8,857 bases of DNA from contig WFOZ01000814.1 in NCBI GenBank assembly GCA_015487825.1, forward strand, positions 1 through 8,857, given 5' to 3'. Below are positions 1 through 7,290 of this stretch, in pieces. This DNA is from Planctomycetaceae bacterium. Lineage in GTDB: Bacteria > Planctomycetota > Planctomycetia > Planctomycetales > Planctomycetaceae. The stretch's first letter is position 1; each line of letters opens with the position of its first letter. The notes beneath the pieces were generated by a model. The model was not told the DNA's origin. It worked only from the letters and a program-made list of their open reading frames with translations, and ran no database searches. The position numbers and the translations under genes were made by a program.

Positions 1-245
1 CCGGCTTCGATATACAGAGTTTGCCCGATCCAACCGATCCTGAAAATATTATCAAAGCCAGCGGTCGAGGTATTCTACTTATCCGCAGTTTTATGGATGA
101 AGTCCGCTACAACCAATGCGGAAATGAAATTACAATCATCAAATATAAAACAGTGCCTGACGAAACAGCTTTTCAATGTTCGCGGGCAAAACAGGACGAA
201 CCATTGCGACCTTCTAAATTACAGAATGCCACAGTTGTGGAATAA
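1..245 (+). CDS. Anti-sigma factor / serine kinase-type ATPase (RsbW/SpoIIAB-like), 3' part only
   Basis: The reading frame is open from the window edge (first full codon at base 3) to TAA at 243-245, so only the last 80 residues are present and the true start lies outside. The visible run PDPTDPENIIKASGRGILLI followed by RSFMDEVRYN matches the C-terminal part of stand-alone HATPase_c_2 proteins: SGRGILL is the glycine-rich G2 ATP-lid box, and the strand after it (GNEITIIKYK) normally closes the domain. Proteins of this family bind and phosphorylate anti-sigma-factor antagonists or sequester sigma factors in the cytosol. About 33 residues follow the usual end of the fold (TVPDETAF… to NATVVE) and look unstructured and polar. 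The N and G1 boxes are not in the window, so catalytic competence cannot be judged. Family assignment is fairly sure; the partner protein is unknown. Confidence 0.72.
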   Translation, partial: GFDIQSLPDPTDPENIIKASGRGILLIRSFMDEVRYNQCGNEITIIKYKTVPDETAFQCSRAKQDEPLRPSKLQNATVVE

Positions 246-404
246 GCCTGGTCACATCTCTTTCATGGCACAGCAGTAGCTCGTAAAGTGCACCGTGACG
301 CACTTTTTGTCGTTAATCTTCGCTCGGGATACCTGGTGCATTGCAACGCACCCAGCATTACTGCTACGTTCATGTGCAACGCTTCTCATACTTCTTATCA
401 TTCC

Positions 405-411
405 GGAGAGG
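405..411 (+). promoter_or_regulatory. Shine-Dalgarno that fixes the start of the PQQ-propeller gene
   Basis: GGAGAGG lies 9 nt ahead of ATG 421. The same frame is open further upstream to an ATG at 295, but that longer version would put about 42 extra residues before a textbook signal peptide and has no ribosome site. The 421 start is therefore preferred. I see no convincing sigma70 promoter in the 175 bp (246-420) between the anti-sigma gene and this start. Confidence 0.7.
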
Positions 412-420
412 AACCTGATA

Positions 421-1782
421 ATGATCTTCAACAGATCGTTTATTGCTGGATGCTGTACTGTGGGCATACTGTTTCTATTACAGATTGCTTCTGTTTCTCA
501 CTGTGTCTCAGCTGATGACTGGCCGCAGTTTCGCGGGGCAGAAGCTCGTGGTATCGCAGATCTTCCGGGGTTGCCGGATCGTTGGAGTGAAACGGAAAAC
601 ATCCTCTGGAAAAATCCGATTGCAGGCCGCGGCTGGTCATCGCCCATTGTTGCAGATAACAAAGTTTTCGTAACAACCGTAGTACGTCAATCGGGAAGTG
701 ACGAAAAAGCGAAGCCGGGACTCTACTTCGGCGGCAATCGTAACAAGCCGGCTCAGGTGGAACACCATTGGAACATAATCTGTTTCAATTTGAATGATGG
801 CAAGCAACTTTGGCAGCGAACATTACATCGTGGAATTCCCAAAACATCCCGGCATATCAAAAACAGTTACGCTTCTGAAACTCCCGTTACTGATGGCAAA
901 CATGTTTATGTTCTTTTTGGGGATGTCGGCTTGTACTGTTTAACAACCGGCGGCAAGCCGGTCTGGTCGAAACCACTGCCGCCCTGCAAAACCCGTTTCG
1001 ATTGGGGAACCGCTGCTTCACCCATCCTGCATAACGATCGACTCATCATGGTCAGCGATAACGAAGATTCTTCTTATCTGGCAGCATTCAACAAGCAGAC
1101 AGGCAAACAGATCTGGAAAACTTCCCGCGATGAAAAAAGCAACTGGGCTACACCGTTTATCTGGAAGAATAAATTGAGAACAGAGATAGTTGTACCGGGC
1201 AGTGGCAAAACCCGTTCGTACGATCTCGATGGAAAGTTGCTTTACGAATTTACGGGTTGCTCGAGTATTACCATTGCCAACCCGTATGCTGCACATGGGC
1301 TGTTGTTCGTGACATCCGGCTATGTTCTCGATTCCAAAAAGCCGATTTTTGCAATTCGCCCCGGTGCATCGGGAGATATTTCGCTACAAGCAGATGAAAC
1401 ATCAAACAAGTTTATCGCGTGGTGCCAGAAGAAAGCGGCACCCTATAATCCCTCCACGATTGTCTATCGCAATCAACTTTATGTTTTGCAGGATCGCGGT
1501 TTTTTCACTTCATTTAACGCAACCACCGGAGAACCTCTCTACGGCAAGCAACGCATCCCGAACGGAAAATCCTTTACGACATCTCCCTGGGCTTCCAATG
1601 GAAAGATATTTTGTATGAACGAATTTGGAGAAACATTCGTCATCAAAGCCGGGCGTCAGTTTGAATTACTGCACACTAACAAACTCGATTCAAAAGAACT
1701 TTGCATGGCAACCCCGGCCATCGTAGGCAATAAAATAATACTACGAACCGGCGACAACCTGTACTGTATTACCAAGAAGTGA
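421..1782 (+). CDS. Secreted PQQ-like beta-propeller repeat protein
   Basis: A 453-residue protein. Residues 1-31 form a Sec signal peptide: basic N-terminus (N4R5), hydrophobic core 7-25, and a VSA-type cleavage site after A31. The mature protein opens with DDWPQFRGAEARGIADLPG, the N-terminal signature of planctomycete outer-membrane-assembly/BamB-like PQQ propellers. The rest is built of repeated beta blades with the WD-like quinoprotein signature 'L…G…W': for example FNLNDGKQLWQ (122-132), AAFNKQTGKQIWK (221-233), SYDLDGKLLYEF (266-277) and SFNATTGEPLYG (364-375). That is enough for a seven- to eight-bladed propeller. No cytochrome c CXXCH motif or obvious dehydrogenase residues are seen, so it is more likely a periplasmic scaffold or binding protein than an enzyme; PQQ binding itself is not shown. 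The next gene starts 73 bp downstream on the same strand, with no terminator hairpin visible between them. Confidence 0.85.
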   Translation: MIFNRSFIAGCCTVGILFLLQIASVSHCVSADDWPQFRGAEARGIADLPGLPDRWSETENILWKNPIAGRGWSSPIVADNKVFVTTVVRQSGSDEKAKPGLYFGGNRNKPAQVEHHWNIICFNLNDGKQLWQRTLHRGIPKTSRHIKNSYASETPVTDGKHVYVLFGDVGLYCLTTGGKPVWSKPLPPCKTRFDWGTAASPILHNDRLIMVSDNEDSSYLAAFNKQTGKQIWKTSRDEKSNWATPFIWKNKLRTEIVVPGSGKTRSYDLDGKLLYEFTGCSSITIANPYAAHGLLFVTSGYVLDSKKPIFAIRPGASGDISLQADETSNKFIAWCQKKAAPYNPSTIVYRNQLYVLQDRGFFTSFNATTGEPLYGKQRIPNGKSFTTSPWASNGKIFCMNEFGETFVIKAGRQFELLHTNKLDSKELCMATPAIVGNKIILRTGDNLYCITKK

Positions 1783-1855
1783 TTCCTTTGAATAAGAAAC
1801 GCTCTGAGTAGAATTCGTTATTCATTTTTCAGTTGACATTTGGGCTGATGCTTTC

Positions 1856-2752
1856 GTGGATATTGTAACACATGCTGCGATGGGGGCTGTGATAGCCTAT
1901 CCAATGATGCCAACACATCCACTGGCTGCTGCCGGTTTCATGGTGGGGTCAGTATTGCCGGATCTGGACGCATTAAGCCGTCTGTTCGGGAAGCGGGCAT
2001 TTCTCCAATGGCATCAGACTTTCACACATGCAATCCCTTTAATTGTAGTAGGTACTCTGGTTGGGTACTTCACTGCCGGGCTTTGCAGCAGTGAATGGCA
2101 GGAAGCCGCTTTAGCACTTGGCACAGGAATGCTCTTTCACACCTTGCTAGATTATACCAACACGTTTGGTGTTACTCTTTTTTTCCCTTTTTCAAAACGT
2201 CGTATATGCCGGAACTGGGTTTTCTTTATTGATGCTTTCGTGATTCTGCTTACATTTTGCGCAGCCGTGTTGATCTGGAGCCCGATATCTTACTGGGCTA
2301 TAGATAATGTTGTCCTGTGTTATATTCTGGCTCTGCTGATATATTGGGCCTTGAAAATTATTCTTAAACGAGAAGCCTTCAAATTGAGAGATGTAGAGAC
2401 GATTTCGTTGGTCCCCAGTGCTTTGGTGCCTTGGATCTTTTTCGGTTGTCGACAGTCTAAGGGAAACATTCAAACGTTTTCAATCAATTTGATCACTCGA
2501 CGCCAAATTCCACTGAAGTGTTATCAGATATTAGATGAACAATATTCATCAATTCTTGACTCTGTACCCGAATACCGGACAATGTGCACATTGACACCCG
2601 CTTATCATGTTGTCGCCGCAGTGTCAGAAGGGGACCAAACGCGGATTACATGTCGTGATTTAAGAATCAGCAACTTTAACACATGCTTCGGGCAATTGGA
2701 TCTGGTACTTGATGATACTGGGCAGATACAAAAAAAGAATTTCCTGGTGTGA
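1856..2752 (+). CDS. YdjM-family (DUF457) membrane-bound metal-dependent hydrolase
   Basis: A 298-residue protein starting at GTG. The start is chosen because MDIVTHAAMGAVIAYP is the usual N-terminus of the family; no Shine-Dalgarno precedes it. Conserved acidic and histidine motifs appear in family order: H6 (in THA), GSVLPDLDAL with D36/D38, HQTFTH (H53, H58), GMLFHTLLDYTNTFG (H95, D99), then PFSKRR and FFIDAF (D126). These are the presumed metal ligands. Hydrophobic segments near 20-32, 59-75, 84-96, 122-142 and 148-170 make it an integral inner-membrane protein. E. coli YdjM is about 196 residues; this protein has a roughly 120-residue soluble C-terminal region (about 175-298) without a motif I recognise. 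The substrate is not known for the family. The downstream membrane-protein gene follows after 10 bp, so the two are probably co-translated. Confidence 0.85.
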   Translation: MDIVTHAAMGAVIAYPMMPTHPLAAAGFMVGSVLPDLDALSRLFGKRAFLQWHQTFTHAIPLIVVGTLVGYFTAGLCSSEWQEAALALGTGMLFHTLLDYTNTFGVTLFFPFSKRRICRNWVFFIDAFVILLTFCAAVLIWSPISYWAIDNVVLCYILALLIYWALKIILKREAFKLRDVETISLVPSALVPWIFFGCRQSKGNIQTFSINLITRRQIPLKCYQILDEQYSSILDSVPEYRTMCTLTPAYHVVAAVSEGDQTRITCRDLRISNFNTCFGQLDLVLDDTGQIQKKNFLV

Positions 2753-2762
2753 GGTGACGATC

Positions 2763-3161
2763 ATGACAAATAACTCTCAGGCTGATGGCAAAAGAGGATC
2801 CGTACCTGGATTTCGATTTTCGATAACTGATGCGGGAGCCATTTTACTATTCTGTTTTGCCACTTTGTTTGCCTGGCCTTACCTTGGAACACTTTCTTTA
2901 TTGCTTCCCATTGTACTTTTTCATTTTTTTCTGTTTTGTAATGTTTTTCGGGCTCATCGAAACTTTGAATTGATTTGGGGAGCCGTTTTTTTGATCAATG
3001 TGATGGCTTGGACATTTTCGGGATATTTCAATTGGTGGTGGATTTTATTAACCCAGCTTCCGATCACGCTCGGTATCCTGATCCTGACAATCAGCAGCCC
3101 CGGCTATCACGGAATTTTCTACTGGATAAAGACGAAAGAAAATAACCAGCCCTCATCCTGA
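2763..3161 (+). CDS. Small four-helix integral membrane protein of unknown function
   Basis: A 132-residue protein. The start is ATG 2763, supported by GAGGTGA at 2751-2757 with 5-nt spacing; a longer TTG-initiated version overlapping the previous gene is less likely. A polar, disordered N-terminus (1-18) is followed by four hydrophobic segments, roughly 21-41, 43-61, 68-88 and 90-109, and a short basic C-terminus ending KTKENNQPSS. Recognisable stretches are FRFSITDAGAILL, HFFLFCNVFRAHRNFELIWG and SSPGYHGIFYWIK. I have the impression that similar short proteins occur in other planctomycetes, but I cannot confirm this or name a function. The Shine-Dalgarno overlaps the stop region of the YdjM-type gene, arguing for translational coupling and a shared role. 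The base composition is visibly AT-rich, as expected from its Phe/Leu/Ile content. The gene ends 86 bp from the convergent ftsI stop; no clear bidirectional terminator is visible there. Confidence 0.78.
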   Translation: MTNNSQADGKRGSVPGFRFSITDAGAILLFCFATLFAWPYLGTLSLLLPIVLFHFFLFCNVFRAHRNFELIWGAVFLINVMAWTFSGYFNWWWILLTQLPITLGILILTISSPGYHGIFYWIKTKENNQPSS

Positions 3162-3247
3162 CCGTTTTGCAATTCGCTACATCATTGTCCTATCGTAAAC
3201 TACGTTGCGGCAATGTTTCACGATCAGGTTTTATCCTCGCTGTAAGG

Positions 3248-5092
3248 TTATCGGTATTCTGCTTCACTTTTCTTATTGGCGAGCCAGATTTTTTGTAGCG
3301 GTGCTGTCTTCTCTAAAATTTCAACCGCAGTCGGTCCGGCTACGGTGCCGCCGTAGTGACTGCGGCCGAGGGTTGGTTGATCAACTGCGACCAGCACAAG
3401 CAGCCTGGGATTTTCAGCCGGGACGCCGCACACGAAAGAGCAAACTGTTTTTGTCTGGGAATAACGAGCGGTTTCAGGATCGTACAGTTGAGAAGTCCCG
3501 GTTTTTCCGAACAGATCAAGTTCCTTTCGGTTGACTCTTCTACCGGTTCCTTCGCTCATCACTCTTCGCATCGGATTGCGGACTATCCACTGACTGATTT
3601 CTGAATCCATCAATCGCATTTGCAATCCCGGAACAACCGAACGCGGGTCTTTGTGATCAATTTGTAACACGAATCTGGGTTGCTGATAGAGTCCTCCATT
3701 TGCCAGGACACTGTGAGCAGCAATCATTTGTAATGGTGTAACAGAAAGTTCCTGCCCCATCGGAATTGAACCGGTCGAGTATCGATTCCACCGCGACAGC
3801 GGACGAACGGTTCCTGTTAATTCACCCGGCAAGCCGCTTCCGGTGCGCAGGCCAAAACCGAAACGTTGCAGCGATTCATACAGCCCGGCATTGGTCATTT
3901 TCTCGCCAATTTGAGCCATTCCGATATTGCTCGATTTAATCAAAACTTCCGCCAGGCTGAGCTGACCGTAAGCGTGTGTGTCGTGCAGCAATCGATTACC
4001 CATGCGGTATTCTCCCCAGTGGCCATGAAAAGTCGACTCGGTTGAAACGACTTGTTGCCTGAGTGCAGAAGCGATAATAAGCGGTTTGATGGTCGAACCC
4101 GGTTCGTAAGCCCAGGCGATTGCCCGATTCATCCAGGCATCATCACGGAATGTTTTGGCATCTTCCGGATTGAATGTGGGACGGGAAGAAATGCCGAGTA
4201 CTTCACCCGTTTGAGGATCACAAAGAATCGCACAACAGCCGCGTGGCTGCCAGGTTTCCATCAACTGATCGAGTTCCTGCTCAATCACTTTCTGCATTCG
4301 TAAATCGATTGTCAGTTGAATCGTTTTGCCCTGAACAACAGGTTGCTGCGGATCTTCATACAAATGAATGACCCGGTTACGGGCATCGCGTACAAGGACC
4401 CGTTTGCCCGCTTTCCCGGAAAGTGTTTTCTGGTATGCCTGCTCGATTCCGCCATGTCCTTTGCCATCGATATCACGCAATCCGAGCAGATGTACCGCCA
4501 GCGAATCGTTCGGGTAACTCCGTTTGTACTCTCTGCGGAAGCCGTAAGTTTCTTTGTTCAATTGCAGATCATGGATCGCTTTGACAACTGAAGGTTCGAG
4601 CCTGCGGGCTATCCAGAGGAAGCCTTTGGAGCGATGCTTTTCGATTTTCTGTTTGATAAACTCAGGAGAGAGTTCAAGAACAGAAGCGATTTTATTTGCG
4701 AACTGATCTCGCTTTTCAATTTGACGCGGAACAACATACAAACTTCGTGTATCGACACTGGTTGCCAGCAATCGTCCATTGCGATCAAGAATATCTCCCG
4801 GACGAGCCCGGATTTTTTCGGTGGTGGTCTGTTGTCGGGCGAGATGATCCTTCATCAACTTCGCTTCGCCGAAATACATTCCCACCAATCGGAACGTGAC
4901 AATTCCCCAGCCAATGAACAGGATCGAAGTAGCAAACAGCAATCGCTTGACAGGAGAGAACTCCGGTTCAGAATGAGCGGCCGGTTTTATCCAGAATTTC
5001 AGCAACCATTTTTTGAGCGACTTCGGAAGCAACGAAAACCTGCAGGGATCATCCTGTTTCGAACAGACAGAATTTTCTATGATTATTTTCAT
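3248..5092 (-). CDS. ftsI: Class B penicillin-binding protein / peptidoglycan transpeptidase FtsI
   Basis: A 614-residue bitopic transpeptidase that cross-links septal peptidoglycan in the periplasm. Layout: cytoplasmic N-terminus 1-50, single membrane helix about 51-73, then the pedestal/dimerisation domain opening with RARPGDILDRNGRLLA (95-110), the hallmark of class B PBPs. The transpeptidase domain (about 255-600) carries all three active-site motifs: S333-TIK336 (in EPGSTIKPL, nucleophile S333), S387-S-N389, and K530-TGT. No PASTA domains follow. The length is close to E. coli FtsI (588), with a roughly 30-residue longer cytoplasmic tail. ATG 5092 is preceded by a weak GGA/GGAT-type ribosome site. 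The FtsL-like gene lies 44 bp upstream, in the classic ftsL-ftsI order. No murE or other wall-synthesis gene follows: the next gene (2763-3161) is convergent. A SpoVD/PBP2-like role in place of strict division is possible, because planctomycetes are described as lacking FtsZ. Confidence 0.93.
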   Translation of the reverse strand: MKIIIENSVCSKQDDPCRFSLLPKSLKKWLLKFWIKPAAHSEPEFSPVKRLLFATSILFIGWGIVTFRLVGMYFGEAKLMKDHLARQQTTTEKIRARPGDILDRNGRLLATSVDTRSLYVVPRQIEKRDQFANKIASVLELSPEFIKQKIEKHRSKGFLWIARRLEPSVVKAIHDLQLNKETYGFRREYKRSYPNDSLAVHLLGLRDIDGKGHGGIEQAYQKTLSGKAGKRVLVRDARNRVIHLYEDPQQPVVQGKTIQLTIDLRMQKVIEQELDQLMETWQPRGCCAILCDPQTGEVLGISSRPTFNPEDAKTFRDDAWMNRAIAWAYEPGSTIKPLIIASALRQQVVSTESTFHGHWGEYRMGNRLLHDTHAYGQLSLAEVLIKSSNIGMAQIGEKMTNAGLYESLQRFGFGLRTGSGLPGELTGTVRPLSRWNRYSTGSIPMGQELSVTPLQMIAAHSVLANGGLYQQPRFVLQIDHKDPRSVVPGLQMRLMDSEISQWIVRNPMRRVMSEGTGRRVNRKELDLFGKTGTSQLYDPETARYSQTKTVCSFVCGVPAENPRLLVLVAVDQPTLGRSHYGGTVAGPTAVEILEKTAPLQKIWLANKKSEAEYR

Positions 5093-5136
5093 ATCATCCG
5101 ACCCGTCGATTTATCAACCGCCATGTTCGCGAAATG

Positions 5137-5325
5137 TTATCTGTTCGGACGGGTTTTTCGCTGCAATTCAAGCCGCAGGCGAGATTGTTCTTCAAGCAGA
5201 ATCTGCTTTTGATAAATTTGCCGGGCGCGAAGCGATTGATATTCGCGGTACTCCCGTTCGTACTCAACAGCAATTAAAGTGATGCCGCAGAGTAATATCG
5301 TTATCAAAAGAAATCGCCCAACCAT
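5137..5325 (-). CDS. FtsL/FtsB-like small bitopic coiled-coil protein
   Basis: A 62-residue protein. Start ATG 5325 is chosen because GGGAA (5331-5335 on the minus strand) sits 5 nt ahead of it; an in-frame TTG at 5337 would add four residues without a ribosome site. A short N-terminus leads into one membrane helix (about 4-20, FLLITILLCGITLIAV). A charged helix (21-58) follows with heptad-like spacing of L/I/Y among E, R, Q and K, as expected for a periplasmic coiled coil. Size, topology and position directly upstream of ftsI match FtsL, which with FtsB and FtsQ recruits and activates FtsW-FtsI. Sequence identity in this family is too low to separate FtsL from FtsB by eye, so the name rests largely on synteny. 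It is shorter than E. coli FtsL (121 residues). Confidence 0.7.
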   Translation of the reverse strand: MVGRFLLITILLCGITLIAVEYEREYREYQSLRARQIYQKQILLEEQSRLRLELQRKTRPNR

Positions 5326-5431
5326 TTCATTTCCCAATACTTAACCCGACATAGCTGGAACCAAACAGGAAAATATAAGAAAACCACAGAGAAAAATTCA
5401 CGCAAATTATTGAAAGCTTGTGAGCCGTGAT

Positions 5432-5457
5432 GCATTGGAGTGAGTTGGAGTCAATGC
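5432..5457. repeat. Compound repeat upstream of the ftsL-like gene (possible operator)
   Basis: Two direct copies of TTGGAGT (5435-5441 and 5445-5451) are spaced exactly 10 bp, one helical turn, and the pair is enclosed by a perfect 6-bp inverted repeat GCATTG (5432-5437) / CAATGC (5452-5457). The site is about 107 bp ahead of the ftsL-like start. The arrangement would suit a dimeric DNA-binding protein, but no known operator is recognised and chance cannot be excluded. Confidence 0.3.
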
Positions 5458-5543
5458 GTAAAGAAACAACTTACGATTACCGGTTCGCACGACTTATAGA
5501 GTTGTGCCACGCATTTTTGTTAAGACTCTGCACTTTTCCATTC

Positions 5544-5563
5544 GACTCAATAACTTGACTCAA
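5544..5563. repeat. Direct repeat GACTCAA x2 in the LysM-ftsL spacer
   Basis: GACTCAA occurs at 5544-5550 and 5557-5563, a 13-bp period. The 282-bp spacer 5326-5607 also holds an imperfect hairpin (5487-5494 / 5500-5507, GCACGACT with AGTTGTGC, one G-U pair) followed on the + strand by a T run at 5514-5518, and an inverted repeat ATAAGA / TCTTAT at 5583-5596 just after the LysM stop. A minus-strand TATATT (5372-5377) could be a -10 for ftsL-ftsI but has no good -35. No ORF of interest lies in the spacer. Confidence 0.3.
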
Positions 5564-5607
5564 ACAGAACAACCTGGTTTCCATAAGAAATCTTATTCTA
5601 ACACCTG

Positions 5608-7182
5608 TCATCGTCTAATTGTCGTGCCCGGGGCGAGGGCAATTCGGCTGGCATCGGCTGGCAGGCGAAGAACAGTACCGATTTTAAGGCGATCAGGGGT
5701 TTTAACGCGGTCTTTGTTCAGGTTGTAAATTTCAACCCAGCGAGTCGTACGCCCCAAATGTTTGTGAGCGATGTCACTAAGCGTATCTTCCGGGCCCACG
5801 CGAAACATCGGATGTCCGGAAGGGGTAAAGTAGAGCCCCTGGGCAACCTGTTCGGATTGAGAAGAGCTCGATGTTTTCTGGGCACCCGGAATCAATTTGC
5901 TGTAGCTGGCCAGCAGAAACTTTTCTTCAGGCACGAGAACTTTCATCCCTGGACGCAATTTCTTAGCTGATGAAATCCGACTTCGATTATGCTGTTCCAG
6001 TGCCTGAAAATATCGGATTGAACCGTAGACTGTTTTAGAAATCGACCAGTAGCTTTCATCTGGTTTAACCGTATAGACTCGAGTTGGGCCATGATTGACA
6101 ACAGCTGGTTTTGCGGGCTGTTTGGGAGAAGGTGCTTGTTTTGGGGCACCAAAAGGATTGGGAGTTGAATCGTGTTGATGTCGCTGGTGATGAGAAGTCG
6201 TGTGTTGAAATGACGGAGCAGGGGCAGTTTGTCTGGGGGACTGTTTTGGGGCAGGGAAGCTGTCAAATGAGTGTTCGTGTTGATGATCTTTGGGAGCAGT
6301 CGAAACGCTGCCAAACGGATCGAAAGGCTGTTGGGTATTCTGTTGGGTATTCTGTTGAGCAGTCTGTTTAACAGGTGGATGTGCATGTGAATGTTGCTCA
6401 TTTTTCTTTACCTGTTGCACGGACTTAAAGGGATCGAATGGATTATTCGGTGCTGGGGTTTGGGGTTTCATTGAAGCTTTACCTGCCTGTTGATTGGTCA
6501 TTGGCTTGGCTTCAAACGGGTTGAATGGGATATTTTCCTTAGCAGCTGGCTGGGAGTGGTCATGCCCTTGTGCAAACGGGTTGGGCTTGGGAGCCTCCTG
6601 GCGGGTTTGGCCGGGAAAATGTTGTTGAAATGGAGTGAGCGGTTTTTTCGGTTCTACTTTTGTACGACTTTGAGAAGCAGGCAGGGCATTAATCGTTTTA
6701 TTATTGGCAACAGTACTGCTATGACTATGATCGTGTTTTTTAGAATCTGAACCTGTCCAGGGAGTGAATGGATTCGGCTTGGGAGCTTCTTTTTTGGCAA
6801 CCGGTTCTGCAAACAGGTTCTGTGGCGGTTTCTGAGCTACAACTTTCGTTTTATTCTGTGCGAATGGATTGCTCGGCGGTTGATGATCGTGTTTGTGTGG
6901 CTTACCGTTGAATGGATTTTGGGCAACCTGAGCTGTCTGACGTGAATCGAAGGGCAACTTTCGCGGTTCATCATGCTGATGACTTCCCTGCTTGAGGATG
7001 GGAGTTTCTTTGTCAGCAGGCTTTTTATCTTTGGAGTCCTCTTTCCCGACAATTTTTTTCGCCTTGTCTTTCAATGCAGCAATGACATCTCCCTGTTTGG
7101 AAACTCGTTGCCAGACGACAAAGCCAAAAGCGACTGCTAAAAGAAGCATTAACGCGATGGTGAATTTTGTTTCTTTAGGCAT
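5608..7182 (-). CDS. Membrane-anchored LysM protein with His-cluster/NPF-repeat linker
   Basis: A 524-residue protein. Residues 1-5 are followed by one membrane helix (about 7-24, no lipobox or clear cleavage site), so the bulk is periplasmic. Residues 30-62 are Lys/Asp-rich. A long disordered Pro/Gln/Asn/Lys linker (about 63-365) carries NPF at 89, 105, 137, 201, 221, 247 and 342, and DPF at 250 and 288. Alternating with these are His clusters: HQH 68, HKHDH 96, HDHSH 150, HDH 207, HSHAH 264, HQHEH 300 and HHQRHQH 331. I see no cysteine anywhere. Two LysM domains end the protein: about 368-418 (RVYTVKPDESYWSISKTVYG…) and about 458-508 (MFRVGPEDTLSDIAHKHLG…). LysM binds GlcNAc-containing glycans, so peptidoglycan binding is a fair inference. 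The His clusters suggest Zn/Ni/Cu binding, but this is only an inference. It lies between rsmH and the ftsL-like gene with spacers of 302 and 282 bp, so it may have its own promoter. No enzymatic domain is present; a structural or recruiting role at the septum or envelope is a guess. Confidence 0.85.
   Translation of the reverse strand: MPKETKFTIALMLLLAVAFGFVVWQRVSKQGDVIAALKDKAKKIVGKEDSKDKKPADKETPILKQGSHQHDEPRKLPFDSRQTAQVAQNPFNGKPHKHDHQPPSNPFAQNKTKVVAQKPPQNLFAEPVAKKEAPKPNPFTPWTGSDSKKHDHSHSSTVANNKTINALPASQSRTKVEPKKPLTPFQQHFPGQTRQEAPKPNPFAQGHDHSQPAAKENIPFNPFEAKPMTNQQAGKASMKPQTPAPNNPFDPFKSVQQVKKNEQHSHAHPPVKQTAQQNTQQNTQQPFDPFGSVSTAPKDHQHEHSFDSFPAPKQSPRQTAPAPSFQHTTSHHQRHQHDSTPNPFGAPKQAPSPKQPAKPAVVNHGPTRVYTVKPDESYWSISKTVYGSIRYFQALEQHNRSRISSAKKLRPGMKVLVPEEKFLLASYSKLIPGAQKTSSSSQSEQVAQGLYFTPSGHPMFRVGPEDTLSDIAHKHLGRTTRWVEIYNLNKDRVKTPDRLKIGTVLRLPADASRIALAPGTTIRR
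6331..6354 (-). repeat. Perfect 12-bp tandem duplication inside the LysM gene
   Basis: TTGGGTATTCTG is repeated head-to-tail at 6331-6342 and 6343-6354 and partly continued after it. In the minus-strand frame this encodes QNTQ-QNTQ (residues 277-284), so the duplication is in frame. It shows that the linker is growing or shrinking by slippage and is likely to vary between strains. Confidence 0.8.
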
Positions 7183-7190
7183 GGGGAACA

Positions 7191-7197
7191 CTCCACC
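7191..7197 (-). promoter_or_regulatory. Shine-Dalgarno that fixes the LysM start
   Basis: On the minus strand GGTGGAG occupies 7197-7191, 8 nt ahead of ATG 7182. An in-frame GTG at 7191 would overlap this site, so the ATG start (MPKETKF) is preferred. Confidence 0.65.
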
Positions 7198-7290
7198 GGT
7201 TTGAATCCGGATCTATTGAATCGCATCTAAATGTGAACAAAGGATGTTCGACAAGAAAGAACTTGAGATTGGTCTCTATGTTACTAACGG

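Noticed and set aside
295..420. Upstream extension of the PQQ-propeller gene to an ATG at 295
   Set aside because: It has no ribosome site and would bury a clear signal peptide 42 residues inside the protein; ATG 421 has a good Shine-Dalgarno.
1833..1861. Perfect TTGACA at 1833-1838 as a promoter for the YdjM-type gene
   Set aside because: The matching -10 would fall on the start codon (GTGGAT) and is a poor match, so a transcript from it would lack the start.
3162..3247. Possible bidirectional terminator between the convergent genes
   Set aside because: Only short, widely spaced complementary pieces (CATTG…CAATG) are present, with no compact GC-rich stem or T run.
4634..5212. 192-codon + strand ORF opposite ftsI
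   Set aside because: It lies wholly antisense to ftsI and its start, and the translation has no domain-like pattern.
5943..6401. 152-codon ORF on the minus strand in another frame of the LysM gene, rich in H, N, I and L
   Set aside because: Its composition is the frame-shifted image of the low-complexity His/Asn/Pro linker; it has no ribosome site or recognisable domain.
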